Source of the DNA: Lophius americanus
Taxonomy: Eukaryota; Chordata; Actinopteri; Lophiiformes; Lophiidae
Direction of reading: 5' to 3'
Assembly: GCA_037951165.1 (NCBI GenBank)
Contig: JBBDHG010000057.1
Span: 11,620,001-11,684,000 of the forward strand
Length of the DNA stretch: 64,000 nt
Shown here: positions 14,148 to 26,461 of the stretch, piece by piece
Numbering within the stretch: position 1 is the first letter of the stretch
How the letters are laid out: each line of letters starts with the position of its first letter
Notes under the pieces: model-generated
What the model saw: only the letters and a program-made list of their open reading frames with translations
Told to the model about the DNA's origin: nothing
The model's database searches: none
Position numbers and translations under genes: made by a program

Positions 14148-14894
14148 GTATGACTAATATCTCAGTGGGATGACAGGATATAGTTGTGTGATTGGTATTA
14201 AAGCACAAATTTTCTCAGAGATGCTCCGTGGGATTACAGGACTGCCAACACCTCCCACTGGGATGTTTAATAATGCATCGATAATAAAGGTCACAGTTGA
14301 TGAATTAATTCAGCTCAGCAGCGGCTCAATGTCAGGTAAAAATCACAACTGTCCTGTTTACTTTATTTGGATGCTGATCTAAGACTTTCACTATTACCAC
14401 TTCTTTTTAACAGACCCGATATAATAATAATTATTAAGAGGTTGAAACTTTTGATCGATGATGAAAATTTCTATTTTCTGAGATGATTTTCATTCAGACA
14501 TCTGTTTCACCTCGAAAAATTGTTTATTCTTGCCAGTTCTGTGAAATACCTTGAGTTTAAGGATGCCGACAAACTTTTGCACCAAGAAACTGTGGAAAAC
14601 AGTGGGTTACATGACGGTAACTACAGTCAACAAATTGAACTCTTTGACATGTTAATTAAATAAATAAAGTCACACTCAATTTAATTTACTAGATATTTAT
14701 ATAAATATATAAATATCCAATAGAATAATATTAGTTGGACACAGTTCCACAATTTAAAAACAAAAAAAATAAAGGCATTCATTTATATGTAACACAGCTC
14801 AATTTGATGAAATTTTCGATATATCAGTATTAAATGAATTCAACAAATTATTTTATTGGAGTAAAACATATACGATACATTGAAAACTGTGAAG

Positions 14895-15000
14895 TTGTGT
14901 CGAATCATTGTGTAATAATAATAATAATAATATTATTACATTTTATTTATAGATCCCTTTTAAAAAATACTGAAAGTGGCATTACAGATACAGAGTGAAT
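14895..15000 (-). repeat. L2-type LINE/SINE 3' tail, inverted
   Basis: (AAT)n/(ATT)n at 14913-14937, then ACATTTTATTTATAGATCCC and a TTTAAAAAATACTG..GTGGC..TACAGA block. Read on the minus strand this is the usual L2 3' end: short hairpin-like region, then ATAAATAAAATGT and an ATT array. Confidence 0.6.
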
Positions 15001-15369
15001 TAACATGTTAAAAGAGGAATTTAGATCAGACAAAAAATATAAACAAAAGTGTTTCAAATCACAACAGTTAACAGATTGTATTGATCAGATTAGTCATCAT
15101 TTTCCGTTACTAACCGCTAAAGCGTATTAAGTTTAAAAAAGCTAACGTTGATATGTGAATTGTAACTGGTATAATCACCTTTATTGAAATGAGCAATAAA
15201 AGGAAATCCCTTTTTTGAGTGCGTATCCAACACTACTCATTTTGGTAGAAATTGTTTACTTGTCTTGATTAAATATGTTCAACTTCAATTTAGTTCCTTC
15301 ATAAATGTCTATACATAGTTAAGGGAGCGGCAAAGGGAATGTTTACATGAATTATTAGATAAAATATGA

Positions 15370-15770
15370 CAAAAGTGCTGCTATACCTCTCAATTTTCCA
15401 CACCCTTCCTGTCTAGTGAAAACCTTTTTTCTCACTACCAAACTTCATGAAGTAGTTAGACTATCTCCTTATCCACCTTTAGCATCTACAGCAGTAACAT
15501 AACCCCATGCTTTGATGCAGTAGCAATAGTATTCTAAAACCATAATAGTATTCTAAAACCATAATAGTAAAATACTGACTATAAGTAGGCTGCTTCTACT
15601 CTTGATATTAAGATTACTTTTTTCTGATAAGTCTTTCATACGTTTACCTAACGGAAGTTGTGAATCCAGGACTTTCACTTGTAGTGGCGTGTTTTCATGG
15701 GGTGGTCTTAGTATTTTCAGCCAAGTAAATAATCTAGTTAAGTGTTTATCTGCCACAGAAAAGGGAAAAC
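15370..15770. repeat. Dispersed DNA-transposon-like repeat, family C copy 1 (degraded)
   Basis: Parallels 61787-62278: GTAGTTAGA, CATCTACAGCAGTAACA, GCAGCAAT/GTAGCAATAGT, CTGCTTCTACTCTTGAT-type, GAATCCAGGACTTT(C/T)(A/C)CTTGTA, in the same order. This is a very common teleost repeat that I take to be a non-autonomous DNA transposon. It carries a local 19-bp tandem duplication at 15528-15565. Confidence 0.6.
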
Positions 15771-17423
15771 GGTTTCCTGCATTTACTCTTGCACTGCATA
15801 ACGGTCCAGTGTGGCATATGATTAATGTTTAACAAACACTTTTGGAAAAGCTGTAAGACGCTAGCTGAAGTTGACAGGTTTAAAGTGGATAAAAAAGAGC
15901 CAATTAGACATGTATTGGATTCCTGTGTAAGTTTGATTCTTTTAATTCATTTATTTTTGTTAGTTCTTGTGCTATGTCACCCACCCACATAACCAGAGCA
16001 AATGTCCTTGCTAGTGTTGCCTGTTTGAATCCGTGTGTGTCCTGAGCTCATGTCATGCATCGCCTCCGCTCCTCTCTCCGTGTGACTGCACCTCTGAGGT
16101 GAGTCGTCTACTGCAGGAAACAGAATAAAACAATGGAGCCAGCGAGACATAGCGAGGCTAATGGATTCGGGGCCACCTCAACCCCACCTTTGATTTCCAT
16201 GTGTAAAAGTATTCGAGTTTTGATGGCACCAGCCATGCATGACACTGATTCATTTAAATGGCCCGGAAAAATATGAGAATCTTCAACACACCTGCAGAGT
16301 TGGCAGAAAACAATTCGGGAAGGATGTGCTGAATCAGCCTTTTTATCTCAAAATGGTGCAAACGTTTGTTTACTGCTTTAACACTACTGCTTTATAGCTC
16401 TGGTGCACTTTTGTTTGATTTCAGCCAGCAATAATTATATTCAAAGCTATATCCTTGCATTGTTTCCGAGACAAGCATTTTTATTGCCTTGGCACAGCAG
16501 AATTTTAACAATGAGACATCTACTTATTCTGTGCTCCATTAAGAAAAGTATATGCAGAGCTCCTAAGTACTCTGAATCAGCTCTTAGTTAAATTGGGAAT
16601 CAGGGTCAGGACATAGTGATGCAATCCTTCTGTGTATTTAGACTGTGTCTAGTCAAACACTAGGTAGAAATAGATTTGACAACCCTCTATAAGCTGGACT
16701 GTTTCAATTGGATGTGCAAGCCTTAGAATTTTATTTTGATGCCTTTATTCTGATCTTAACCAATAACAGATATGACAGTATATATTGTGATAATAAATAT
16801 AATGTGGTTATTACTGTCTGTGATGTGAAATTCTCAGTGACTTGTTTGCCTGTTTTTCATACCCAACTTTTATCAGGGAGAAGACTTAGGTGTAGTCTAC
16901 AGCTTTCAAAAAAGGTACAGCTGGGGTTTGGATTTTTTAAGCTGTGTGAATAAAGGGATTTTGCTCTCCTTGAGTTGGGAATACACTGACATATTGTTAA
17001 ATTTATATTGCTTTTGAATTTGTCAAATCGAGTGAGTTTTTTCAGTATAGCACGGAATCAAAACAAGCATTTTCCTAAGGAAGTTTCCAAAAACATGACG
17101 TCTAGAAGGTTCTCTTTATTCTACAGAGACCCAACAATTCCACTCAAGAAAATGGACAGTCGAAAGATTAAAACTGTCTTTCAAAAAAGGTTGTAACCTT
17201 GAGCCGATCCTGACACGGGGTTAACGGCCTTCTGCCTCGTCCGGTCAGGTTGTGAAGAGTATAAAATAGAGAATATTGAATGTATGAGCACAAAGACTCC
17301 AGGGAAGAATTCAAGTAGGTAACATTTATTAATGGGACATTTTTGTAAAATGAAGGAGAGGGAGAGAGGGAAAGAGAGTAGCGCTATGCATCATGGGTAA
17401 TCCCCTAGCAGGCTATACCTATA
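15771..17423. other. Intron sequence without recognisable genes
   Basis: Nothing I can name; short open frames only. Confidence 0.4.
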
Positions 17424-17775
17424 CAGTGTTTCTCACAGAATTTAGGGAAACTGGGGGAGATCAACTCCGGGGGGCATGCTCAAACGGAAGAAAATTTTGT
17501 ACCTTTTAAAGTTAAATGCATTAATGTGGTGAACTTTCCGGGGCACAACAAGTGATATTCAAATTTAAAAAAGACCCAATTACAGGCACATTGTCCAAAT
17601 ATAAAATATTTGGACATAAATTCCAACTGAAAAACAGCTCTACGCAGCTGCGTAGGAGGGAGCAGGCCTGTTTAATGTTGTCATTTGAAAATATTTGTAG
17701 CTCATTCGATACTGTTGGTGCACAAATAAAACTGGCGTCCCGCTCCAGTATAATGAATTAGGGGGAAACACCACT
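17424..17775. mobile_element. Candidate hAT-like MITE
   Basis: Starts CAGTGTTTCTCACAGAATTT and ends AATTAGGGGGAAACACCA, giving imperfect inverted ends of the CAGTGTTTCCC type common in fish hAT elements. CTATA flanks both ends (17419-17423 and 17776-17780), shorter than the usual 8-bp hAT duplication. No transposase reading frame inside. Confidence 0.45.
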
Positions 17776-18924
17776 ATAGTAACATTCCTAAGAGTTAGAT
17801 CAGGTCTGACTTAATAATAAGCTTTATCAAAAGAAATTGTTTTTAGCCTGTTAAAAAATTTGAAGAGGGTTTCAGGCCCCTAACCCTGTGATTCAGTTCC
17901 ACTGGAGAGGAACCTGATAACTGAGAATTCTCGTTCCCAGTCTGCTTTTGCAGACTCGCAGGACTCCAAGTAACGCTGCAGCCTGCGAGCATAATGTTCT
18001 TGATGGATAATAGGGAACTATGAGCTCTTTAAGATGCGTTGGTGCCTGAATATTTGGGGGTTAAGCGCGTGAGAAACATTCAGTGACATTAAAGAGAGTG
18101 AGGCTGACACATATTAAAATCTGGTTTGTGAAGCTCTTCAGCAAAAATATGATTTTGTGGTTATTTTCACCTCAGGTAGCATCTTAGGTAAATTGGTTTG
18201 ATAGCCGACTCTGTGTGGCCTTGGTTCCTTTGTTCGCTTGGATGACACCAACGATTAAATGGATTCTGAAATGAAAAGCTCCGCAGGTTGAGGATAAGAC
18301 ACTGTTCACAGCTGTTTAATATCACAGAAAACTTTCACAGACTTGATTTTGGTTAAAGTATTTCCATTTTTGTTTGTATGTACTGCGTAAAACACGGCAA
18401 ATGCATGCGTAAGTAAATTAAAAATATAATCAACTTGCGCATCAGTGTGTGTAACTAACTAGAAATAGGTTTTAACTTGATGAGTTTATTATATTTGTGT
18501 ACATTAAATGATTAAGTAATGTCAAACAAACATGAAACAAATAAATTATAAATTGATTCATTTCATTTACTCTTCTCCATGCTTCCTGTCCATTAGGCCA
18601 CTGATGTGTTGGTGGTGCAACACAAAAGGTCAGCAACAATCACTTCCTGCCTCCAGTGCTTGCCTTTCATCAAATGTGGCCATAGTTTGGAAATTTCTCT
18701 CGGAACTAGTAAAAATCTTTGACATTATTTATATCTGTAATAGCTATTCTATTATTATTTTTATTATTATCTATTGGGCGACTGTATGTGAGACACCACA
18801 TATATAAATTTATATAGATTTATTTTTGTTTAGATTGGACAAGTTAAGTGTTAAAAACTGTTTCGTTATTCCAGATTTGACACAATTTGTCGGCTTTAAA
18901 TATGAACTGTTAGTGTAAACTATA
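17776..18924. other. Intron sequence without recognisable genes
   Basis: No gene or clear repeat recognised. Confidence 0.35.
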
Positions 18925-19215
18925 TTTCCAAGATCGATCTCCTTGACTCGACTCATATGAGTCCCATTTGGATAATATAAGATCAAAAGTTAGGAAGATG
19001 TGTCCGGAAAAACAGTGTTATTCGTAAAAAAAAAAGAATCTCCCCCTAGTGAGTAAATCATATTTACATGGTATATCTCACCGACTCAATTCATATACAC
19101 CAAATTTGGACTAAAACTGGAAAAAAAAAGTTGGGAAGTTTTGCTTGGAAAAATTACAAATTACGATTCCATAATATCCCTGACTTTTTGGGGAAATAAT
19201 GACACTCAAATATAA
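18925..19215 (-). repeat. Internally repeated element, family D, copy 1
   Basis: Minus-strand copy with two CCAAATTTGG/CCCATTTGG plus CATATGA-(A/G)T units, a CTCACTAGGGGGAGAT-type motif (inverted), and GATTCCATAATAT near 19164, also found at 50090. Related copies are at 26462-27250 and 49830-50160. Confidence 0.6.
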
Positions 19216-19302
19216 TTGTTAATAAAAATGTTATATAATTGCAGATGGTACGTGAGAATAACGCACAATAGGCAAATTGCAGCACAATAATTGAAACAGC
19301 TA

Positions 19303-19307
19303 GAGGG
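19303..19307. repeat. Target-site duplication GAGGG (left)
   Basis: Identical to 21168-21172 and directly abuts the LTR end, as expected of a retroviral-type integrase. Confidence 0.75.
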
Positions 19308-19685
19308 TAATACAAACTTTCTTTGGGGCAAGGCATGGACCAAGGTGCAGACACAAGACAGCGGGGCAGAGCAGGTGTAGTTAAAATATTTAATGTAAAC
19401 CAAAAATAAGGCATGAGGAAAAAGCATGGGCACAAACAGAAATAACGAAAACACTAGGAAATACTTACTTTGAAAAAACACTCGGAAAAGGCTGGGACGA
19501 GTGAGGACACAGGGGAACATCAAACAACGAACTGGCAACGAAGGACAGACTGTATACACTGACTTAACGACACAATGAGACACAGCTGCAGGGGAAACAC
19601 AGGCGAACATAATGACAAGAGGAGAACAGAATCACAGAAAACACACAGAGAGGGAAAAGGAAAGACCAAAAAAGACGTCATGACA
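19308..19685 (-). repeat. 3' LTR of the element at 19308-21167
   Basis: Aligns along its length to 20736-21167. It lacks a block present in the other LTR near 21110-21160. Confidence 0.85.
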
Positions 19686-19814
19686 GAACCCCCCCGACGG
19701 ATGGATACCAGACGTACCAAAAGTGCAAATGTCCAAAGAACTTAACCCAAACAGGGAGGAGGGGGTCTTGAGGAGGGACTTAATAACATGAAAAAAAGTT
19801 CAACGAGCCCGGGT

Positions 19815-20111
19815 TCAGTCCATCAGACCTATACTGTCCGTTGGACGACCTGAAGGCAAGGCCAGAGCCAGGCAGCACCAGAGTGACCACTCAGGGTCTG
19901 GGGAACTGGCGACCAGAGAATCGGGACCTGGGGAACTGGAGACCAGGTCATTGGGGATCACAGAACTAGAGTCGGGGTCAGGATCTGGGAGTGGAGCACT
20001 GGGGAGCGAAGTCACTGAGGAAGTCACTGAGGGAGTCGGGGGAGAAGTCGTGGGAGAAGTCATGGGAGCACTAGGAACGGGAGTCATGGGAGCACTATAA
20101 ATGGGAGTCAC
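19815..20111 (-). pseudogene. Pro/Ser/Thr-rich frame inside the LTR element
   Basis: About 98 codons beginning with two copies of an 8-residue unit of the form M-T-P-x-x-S-A-P, then Ser/Thr/Pro and Asp-Pro-rich sequence. The underlying DNA has a 24-bp tandem repeat (20059-20130). It may be the remains of a gag-like or accessory region, or just a translated minisatellite. No recognisable domain, and expression is not shown. Confidence 0.4.
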
Positions 20112-20130
20112 CTAACCACTAGGAACGGGA
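20059..20130. repeat. 24-bp minisatellite (3 units)
   Basis: Units begin GTCATGGGAGCACTA at 20059 and 20083, with a diverged third unit at 20107. Shorter related GTCACTGAG units precede it from about 20008. In the minus-strand frame each unit is 8 codons. Confidence 0.85.
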
Positions 20131-20288
20131 CTCACGGATGGGAGTAGTCTCTGGAGAGTCGCGGGCCGAATTCACAGGTGTTCAAGGCAGGTCGGGCACA
20201 AGAGGTGGGGAGCTGGGCAGCGGTGAGGATACAGGGCTTCAAAGCGGTGAGGCTCGGCTCCGGCTTCGCCTCCTTTTGGGGACCAGTT

Positions 20289-20711
20289 TTATTGCCATCC
20301 CGGTTCCCCGAAAAAGAGAGTCCAGTTCGACATCAACCTCAGGAACACTACCAGCTCCCTCAGGTGATGATTTTGGCTGAGGGTTAGCATGTAGGAAGCT
20401 AGCGGGCTCAGGAGCCTCAGCAGACACAGGACTAGCCAGCTGATGGTTAGCAAACACGGGGGCTGGAGCAGCGGAAGAACCAACATGCCAGGGCCGGGAA
20501 CATGCTGGCAGAGGGTCCGGGTTCTCCACAAAGGTTTTGAGCCAATCAAGCAAAACAATCCCTCAGCCAGGGTTGGGCCGAGACCTTCCGGTGAGCGATT
20601 CGGAGAGCGGCCTGTTCTACCTTCTCATGCGGACTTTTCATCAAGTCCACATCGAGACAGATGAGGGTGTATGTTAAGTCATTCATTTCTATGCCCATTA
20701 ATGCGTCCGCT
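20289..20711 (-). pseudogene. Broken gag-like region of the LTR element
   Basis: The minus strand next to the 5' LTR reads open from about 20711 to 20558, then a TGA interrupts; other frames continue to about 20239. The position, just inside the 5' LTR, suggests the start of gag. There is no zinc knuckle (CCHC) that I can see. The assignment rests on position, not homology. Confidence 0.35.
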
Positions 20712-20735
20712 GGATCCCTTCTGGCCAGTTTGTTC

Positions 20736-21167
20736 TAATAAGAACTTTCTTTGGGGCAAGGCTTGGACCCAGGTGCAGACACATGACTGCGGGGCAGAGC
20801 AGGTGCAGTTAAAATATTTTATGTAAACCAAAAATAAAGCACGAGGAAAAAGCAGGGGAGCAAACAGGAATAACGTAAACACTAGGAAACACTTTGAAAA
20901 AACACTGGGAAAAGACTGGGACGATTGATGACACAGGGGAGCATCAAACAACGAACTGGCAACGAAGGAAAGGTGAGGAGAGGCTATATACACTGATTTA
21001 ACGAGAGAATGAGACACAGCTGGAGGCGAAACACAGATGAACATAATGAACAATCACATAAGATGAAAACAGAATCACTGGACAGACACAGAGAGGGAAA
21101 AGGAACACAGACCAAAATGACCGATCTTCACAATAAAATAATACTACATAAGCACAAAGGCATGACA
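20736..21167 (-). repeat. 5' LTR of the element at 19308-21167
   Basis: 432 bp; contains the TATATA motif (minus strand, about 20984-20990) and is the longer of the two LTRs. Confidence 0.85.
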
Positions 21168-21172
21168 GAGGG
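21168..21172. repeat. Target-site duplication GAGGG (right)
   Basis: Pairs with 19303-19307. Confidence 0.75.
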
Positions 21173-23807
21173 GTCAAAAAAAACCTTAGCCAACAGACTA
21201 AACTGATTCTAGATCATCCAACAAGGATTAACGCAGTTGTAATATACAACTAATACTCTAGCCAAACAAATTAACCTTATATCCATTTGACTAGATCAAT
21301 TTAAAATACCAAGTAAAGATATAACTGGGATACGATCATAGTATAACCCATTCAAATAATCAAGGTATTCAAACTTAATCAAGACAGACAGATATATTTT
21401 TTGTTTGGACAGAACATACACTTGAAAAAAAGGGGTTTGTTAAATGAATCTTCCTCTGTCAACTAGTTCCACAGAATAATTTTATCTAACTCCAGATATT
21501 ATTGTGAGTTGAGTTTGACTTGACTGGGTCTAGATAATTTTGTCGAACTGATTGACGTAATATAATTATAATACGAGTCTTATTCCTTAATGTAGCCTAC
21601 TTGTCATAATGAATTCACGTTCATTCAAGTAATTATTCTTTTAGTGCACAGTCAAAGTAAAACATTTTAACAACAAAATCATCAATGCAGGCAGACACAA
21701 CACTTTTGAAATGTTTTTGTTTGCAGTATAAAAGGCTGAAAATCTAACAAGTAAGACAAAATTATTTCTCGCTGCCTTCAGTTTGTTTGAAAATTGGGGC
21801 ACAGACATGCTAAATCTCATATTTCTTGGTGTAATTAGATTTTACACCTAGAAATGTTTTGGCTATTAAAACAATCTGTTCAATTGCATCTGTCTTATTC
21901 CTATCATGCATGCTGGGGCGCGTAGACGTCTGGCATTGTGCGTCCAGTAGAAGCAAAGAACGGCAGTGTATTCTACCGGTGTGTTATAAGTGACAAGAGT
22001 GAAGCAAATGGGAGAGTTTCCACAATCATTCTGATTAAACAAATGTCTCCTGCAAAGAAATGCAAATTTCAAAATGGCAGACTGCTTCCTAAAACAGTAT
22101 GATATGATATCATTGCTTAATTATGTCGGGCATCCAGTGTCATAAAAATGGCCAATAAGTAGTGAAATACTTTGTTGGAAGAAACACCAACCCATTGGAG
22201 TGAAGGCTGCTCTGATGTTTGTGCCATGAAATCTGATCGCAATCGCATTTACTTCACAAGCTTAATTTAATTCAAATCAAACGGTTGAACTGAGACAATT
22301 CAAGCCCACACATTGTGTTTCTTTGAATGACACAGTAACTTCTTGTTAATCAAATAGTGGACAACATCTTTTATCCTTCTGTTAATTTAATACAACTCAC
22401 TTTGTTGAAACTCTTCACATATCTGGATAAAGTTAATTCAACAAATTACTTTTAGAGTGAAGGCTCCTCTTCATGATTGTTGCTTTTACGTCCGTGACAG
22501 TGTCAAAAACCTCTCCGTTTGACTTAATACCCTTCCCCTTCATCAGTGCACACCTCTGGACAGAGTGTAGCTACTACCCATCCTTTGGGATGTCTGTGTG
22601 ATGTCTTTATAAATAAATAAATATCCTCCTCCCCAGAAACAAAAAGAAGAAGGAAGAAAAGTAGCAGGCAACTGTGATGGCAAACTTTTTGTAGGTTGTG
22701 CCAGCCAGCAGTCCAGGCTTTCATTTCTTATTTAGTGTGGAGAATATTGCTGTGTCAGTGTGTGCACATGTCCAGGCGGGATGCCTTGATTGGAAGCCAA
22801 GCTGCTGTCGACATCATGTGGGGGAACCAGATCACATCGAGGACTTGGCCCAAACCCCAGAGATGCATGATGGTTGATACAGAGATTTTGGATGTAAATT
22901 GCCACATCACTCCACTGGGGTGGACCACATAATGCTCCACCAGTTTGGCAAAATAAGCAAACCCCTAATTGCAAGGGAGGGCCCAAACTTCATGCACTGA
23001 TTAACCTTGAGCTGTGTTCACTGTGGAAACACAGCAGAGTTGTCCACTTTAAAAAAATGACGAACCCACTTTAAAAGGAAGTAACCTGATAGACGCCCAG
23101 CATGCATTCATGTAGTTAAACACCACCTGAAAAGGAGGTCATCACTCTGACTGCAATTACATTTTTCTTTTGCTGTCTTTGGCCTGGTGACACCAACCCG
23201 AACAGAATCATCAAATGCAAAGGCAACCAGAAAGTGTGTCACTGGCATTAACCCATTAGTCAACAAATAAGCACATGGAGCAGAATGGATGGCCAGTGTG
23301 AGATTCACGGCCTATGGGACACAGCCTAATCCGGCGCCAGCACTGTTTTTGTCACCTGTTCATTTGCAGCAGGCAGGGGGTCGTCCCATAATCCCTCAGC
23401 TGCCATGTCTCACTGCTGAGAGCTCGGACCATGAGTGTCGGGAACAACAGCCCAGCGTGTTTCTGTAAATATGCTATTGTGTGCGAAAATGTACTGACTG
23501 TAATGTCTACTGGACACATGCTGAATGGATCTGCAGTCTCTTCACAGTTTTGCTGGTGTTTGACTCGCTCCCGTGTGTTAGTGGATTATACAAGATTTAC
23601 ATGGCGCTGTAGTAAACAAGTACTTCACCGTGGGACTGTTTTTAATCTTAATTAATTTGTGATAATTCCTTATTAAGGCTGCAGACATAAGAGCTCAGTA
23701 TCTCAGAAAGAACAATTCAGGCCACATTTAGGGAAAGACTGGGCTTTGACTCCGTCCAAGAGAACACATGAATGAGAATTGTGAGAGAGGATGTGATTGT
23801 GTGTGTG
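21173..23807. other. Intron sequence with AT-rich dispersed repeats
   Basis: 21400-21800 and 22190-22470 contain AATTCAAC/TTGAACTGA-type motifs like family A; 22418-22460 (TATCTGGATAAAGTTAATTC) closely parallels 58704-58745. No gene recognised. Confidence 0.4.
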
Positions 23808-24202
23808 CACTGTAAAAACCTTACTGTCAGAATCCTAGTTGTCGTAGTATTATTTCTGGTATTTTATACAATGCAAATGTTAATTGTGATAGTACACGAT
23901 TGTGAATTTATTACTGTTAGCAATAAAGTTTATTACAGTAAATACTACTGTAAAACAAAATATTTACAACATATTTACAGTAATATTACACAGCTGTGAC
24001 TTTACTATTTCGATATACTACACTACTATACTATATAGTACAGAAGTTTTATTTTCAGTTACTACAGTAAAAAATATCTACTGTAATATTCCATATTTGT
24101 GACTTTATTACTGTCATTTTCACAATAATGCAAGAATAAAATGTCATTGTTGAATTGTTAGAGAGAAAACTACTGTAAATTATTTAACGGTGATGTACAG
24201 TT
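23808..24202. repeat. TACTGT/ACAGTA-rich element (MITE-like)
   Basis: Begins CACTGTAAAAACC and contains about ten TACTGT or ACAGTA hexamers in both orientations within 400 bp, ending GATGTACAGTTC. Such ACTGTAAA-rich short elements are common in fish; exact ends are uncertain. Confidence 0.5.
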
Positions 24203-26461
24203 CAAACATAGTCCGTTTATGGATTTTACAAGAATTTTTTCCAGCGTTTTTGTTTTAAGTGTGGTGTGCCAAAGACCAGAGGGAACACAGGAAGAAAAAA
24301 AACTCTACATCTTATTTGGTTTGAACTTGCAGTTGACCTTGCACATGTCCATTAGAGTTAAATCATTTTGCAGCACCACTCCACATTGTTCTCTCTTCCA
24401 CTCTTCAGCAGATTGTTGAGTAATGACTAATGCCTCAGTGGCACATTATGGGATGGCGATTTCAAAACACTAGAAAAGGGAGAGGAGAGAGGAGACAGGG
24501 GGACGATTAATAATTCATGCTCTGCAGATGATATGTGAATAGTGCTGGTAAACAGGCTTGAATCAGCTTTACTACACACTAGCACAAAAAACAAAACGAC
24601 CAATGACTCCATTTCGGTGCAATTCCCCGTGTCGAACGAACGAGCCTCCTCATGAACGGGAAGCTCGACATTCTTATTTGTATAGGACACCTTTAGTTTT
24701 TGTTGACGAAGCTAGTATTGTAAGTAGCGCACCATTAAGCGCCAGATTCCTCCGCAGCTACTCCATGTTGATGATAGATTATGTAAGAATAAGGTTGTGG
24801 TTTGACAGGCGTCAAATTTAATGGTAATTGTGTTGTTTTTTCACGAGGAAGCCATCAGTGGAAAGATATGAAGGAAGAATTACTTAGCCCGCTGCAACAA
24901 AGTAGGCATTATGTAGATGTGTCGGTGGGGCTGTGAAGCATTAAGGCTCTACTGTATTGCATTTCAGAGGTGGTTTAAAAGCTGTTTTTGATCCAACATC
25001 CCAGCTGCCAAAATTCCACTGAAGGCTGTTTTGTACTGGTACCCCCCTCCAAACCCACTTTCAAGACTCCTAAGTTACTTCTAAGTTGCGGTTGCACCCC
25101 ATAGACCTTATTTCCCTCCCTCTTTTTTTCATCTTCTCTCTGTAATAAGAAATGTGTGAATTTTTTATAGTGTTATATAAGAAGAACCGCCACCCCCAGA
25201 GACCCATGTCCTGGTTCTGGTGTGTTCAAAACAACCACACGAGAGGAAGAGAGCAGAAAAGAGATAGAAGGGAAGGGGGGGTAAAAGTTAGGGGAGGTTT
25301 CAGATTCATGGAGAGGATGGAAGGAAGGAAGGAAGCGGGAAGAAACAAGAGGAGAAGGCGACGAGAGAGGATTAAACGAAAGCAGGAGAGAATGCCTGCG
25401 CTGGATAAGCCTGTGGGGGGAGATCTTCTCATTAAGGGGCAGAGCGCTCAGCTCTCTGATCTCCATGTTCTGTTGTGATGCCAGACAAGAACACTCTTGG
25501 GCGACAACTGCTTCGACCAGAGAAACAGCTCCCTCACCAACAGATTCACAAATACTGAGTGCAGCTACAGCGAGGACAGGGGAGGGGATGCAAAACCAAT
25601 CACACTGTAAAATCTATTAAGTTGCCTCTTAGACTCCTCTTATTAAGAATTTATAAATGGCTTCTATGTAGTTTACTAAACAAGCTTTAAACACCTGAAA
25701 AACATTTATAAGCTGTTATAACTCATGGAATTTAAGGCTTATCAATCCAATTCAATTAATTCATCTGTACGGCTAACTTGATGTTGTCAAATGCTGTCCC
25801 AGACTGATAAATTGAGTGATTTCAACCTAATTTCTAACCTAATTATAAAATATTTACAAATCCTTTATAAAGTTACCTTTATTGTAAAGTGGTAACAAAG
25901 AAGTCACGAATCTGATCTGATTACTAATTTTAAGGCAAAAAGAGTTTTTTTAATGTAGCCAATTTATTGTTTCGAAATGAGTCCCTTATGAGATTCAGCT
26001 GGGGTGACTTGTGCTATTTGTATCTTAAAAAGGCAAAATATTCTCTTAAATTCAGAGACTGAACATTTAAAATCAAATTCTATTGTGTATTTAAAGAACC
26101 AACTTTTGGTTTACATAACCTATAACCAAATCTATATTTGACATATACATATTTAAGCCCCTACTCAGTGCATTTCAATCGATATATTGTTGTGATATTG
26201 AATTGATTTGGCGTAAGTTTCATGACATAAAGCAGTAACAAAATGATGTATTTCTCAACTTAATGCTTGCAAATTCAAAAGTAGCCTATTTTATTTCTAT
26301 TTTATTTTTCTATTTCTATTTTATAAAAAACAAAAAACTGTTTTGCCATCCACATCAACATCCTGGGCTGGCTTCTTCTTGTAAGTTCCTTACCAACTTT
26401 TACGACCGCATATTTTTTCAACATAGATGAAAAAATTTAATTATATTATCTTATTGTATGC
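24203..26461. other. Intron sequence, with purine-rich tract
   Basis: 25238-25400 is strongly purine-rich on the + strand. 25604-25900 begins CACTGTAAAATC and ends TTATTGTAAAGTGGTAAC, resembling a fish MITE terminus. No gene recognised; frames here are by-products of the purine bias. Confidence 0.4.

Larger units (their letters stand above)
11376..15369. other. Intron sequence, mostly unrecognised
   Basis: Holds a 17-base poly-T run (14131-14147) and the reversed L2-type tail at 14895-15000. I recognise no gene; frames are short and lack domain-like sequence. Confidence 0.4.
19308..21167 (-). mobile_element. Short LTR retrotransposon, complete ends, no pol (non-autonomous, Ty3/gypsy-like)
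   Basis: Two direct repeats, 19308-19685 (3' LTR) and 20736-21167 (5' LTR), enclose a 1050-bp interior. On the minus strand both LTRs start TGTCATG and end TATTA. The flanks carry an identical 5-bp GAGGG duplication. A TATATA box lies in the 5' LTR near 20984-20990 and a G-rich tract (CGGGGGGGTTC on the minus strand) precedes the 3' LTR, as expected for a polypurine tract. The interior lacks protease, reverse transcriptase, RNase H and integrase. It holds gag-like fragments broken by stops and a Pro/Ser/Thr-rich frame. Movement would need an autonomous partner. The LTRs differ at many positions and by indels (378 against 432 bp), so the insertion is not recent. Confidence 0.85.

Noticed and set aside
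19206..19610. Minus-strand open frame of 134 codons, with a similar one at 20679-21053
   Set aside because: Both are readings of the two LTRs of the same retrotransposon, not separate genes. Their similarity to each other reflects the LTR duplication.
20138..20387. Plus-strand open frames over the LTR element interior
   Set aside because: Antisense to the element's own transcription direction; they share the low-complexity minisatellite region and lack any domain.
25152..25478. Arg/Glu/Lys-rich open frame of 108 codons
   Set aside because: Produced by the purine-rich tract; the opposite strand gives an equally open Ser/Pro/Leu-rich frame.
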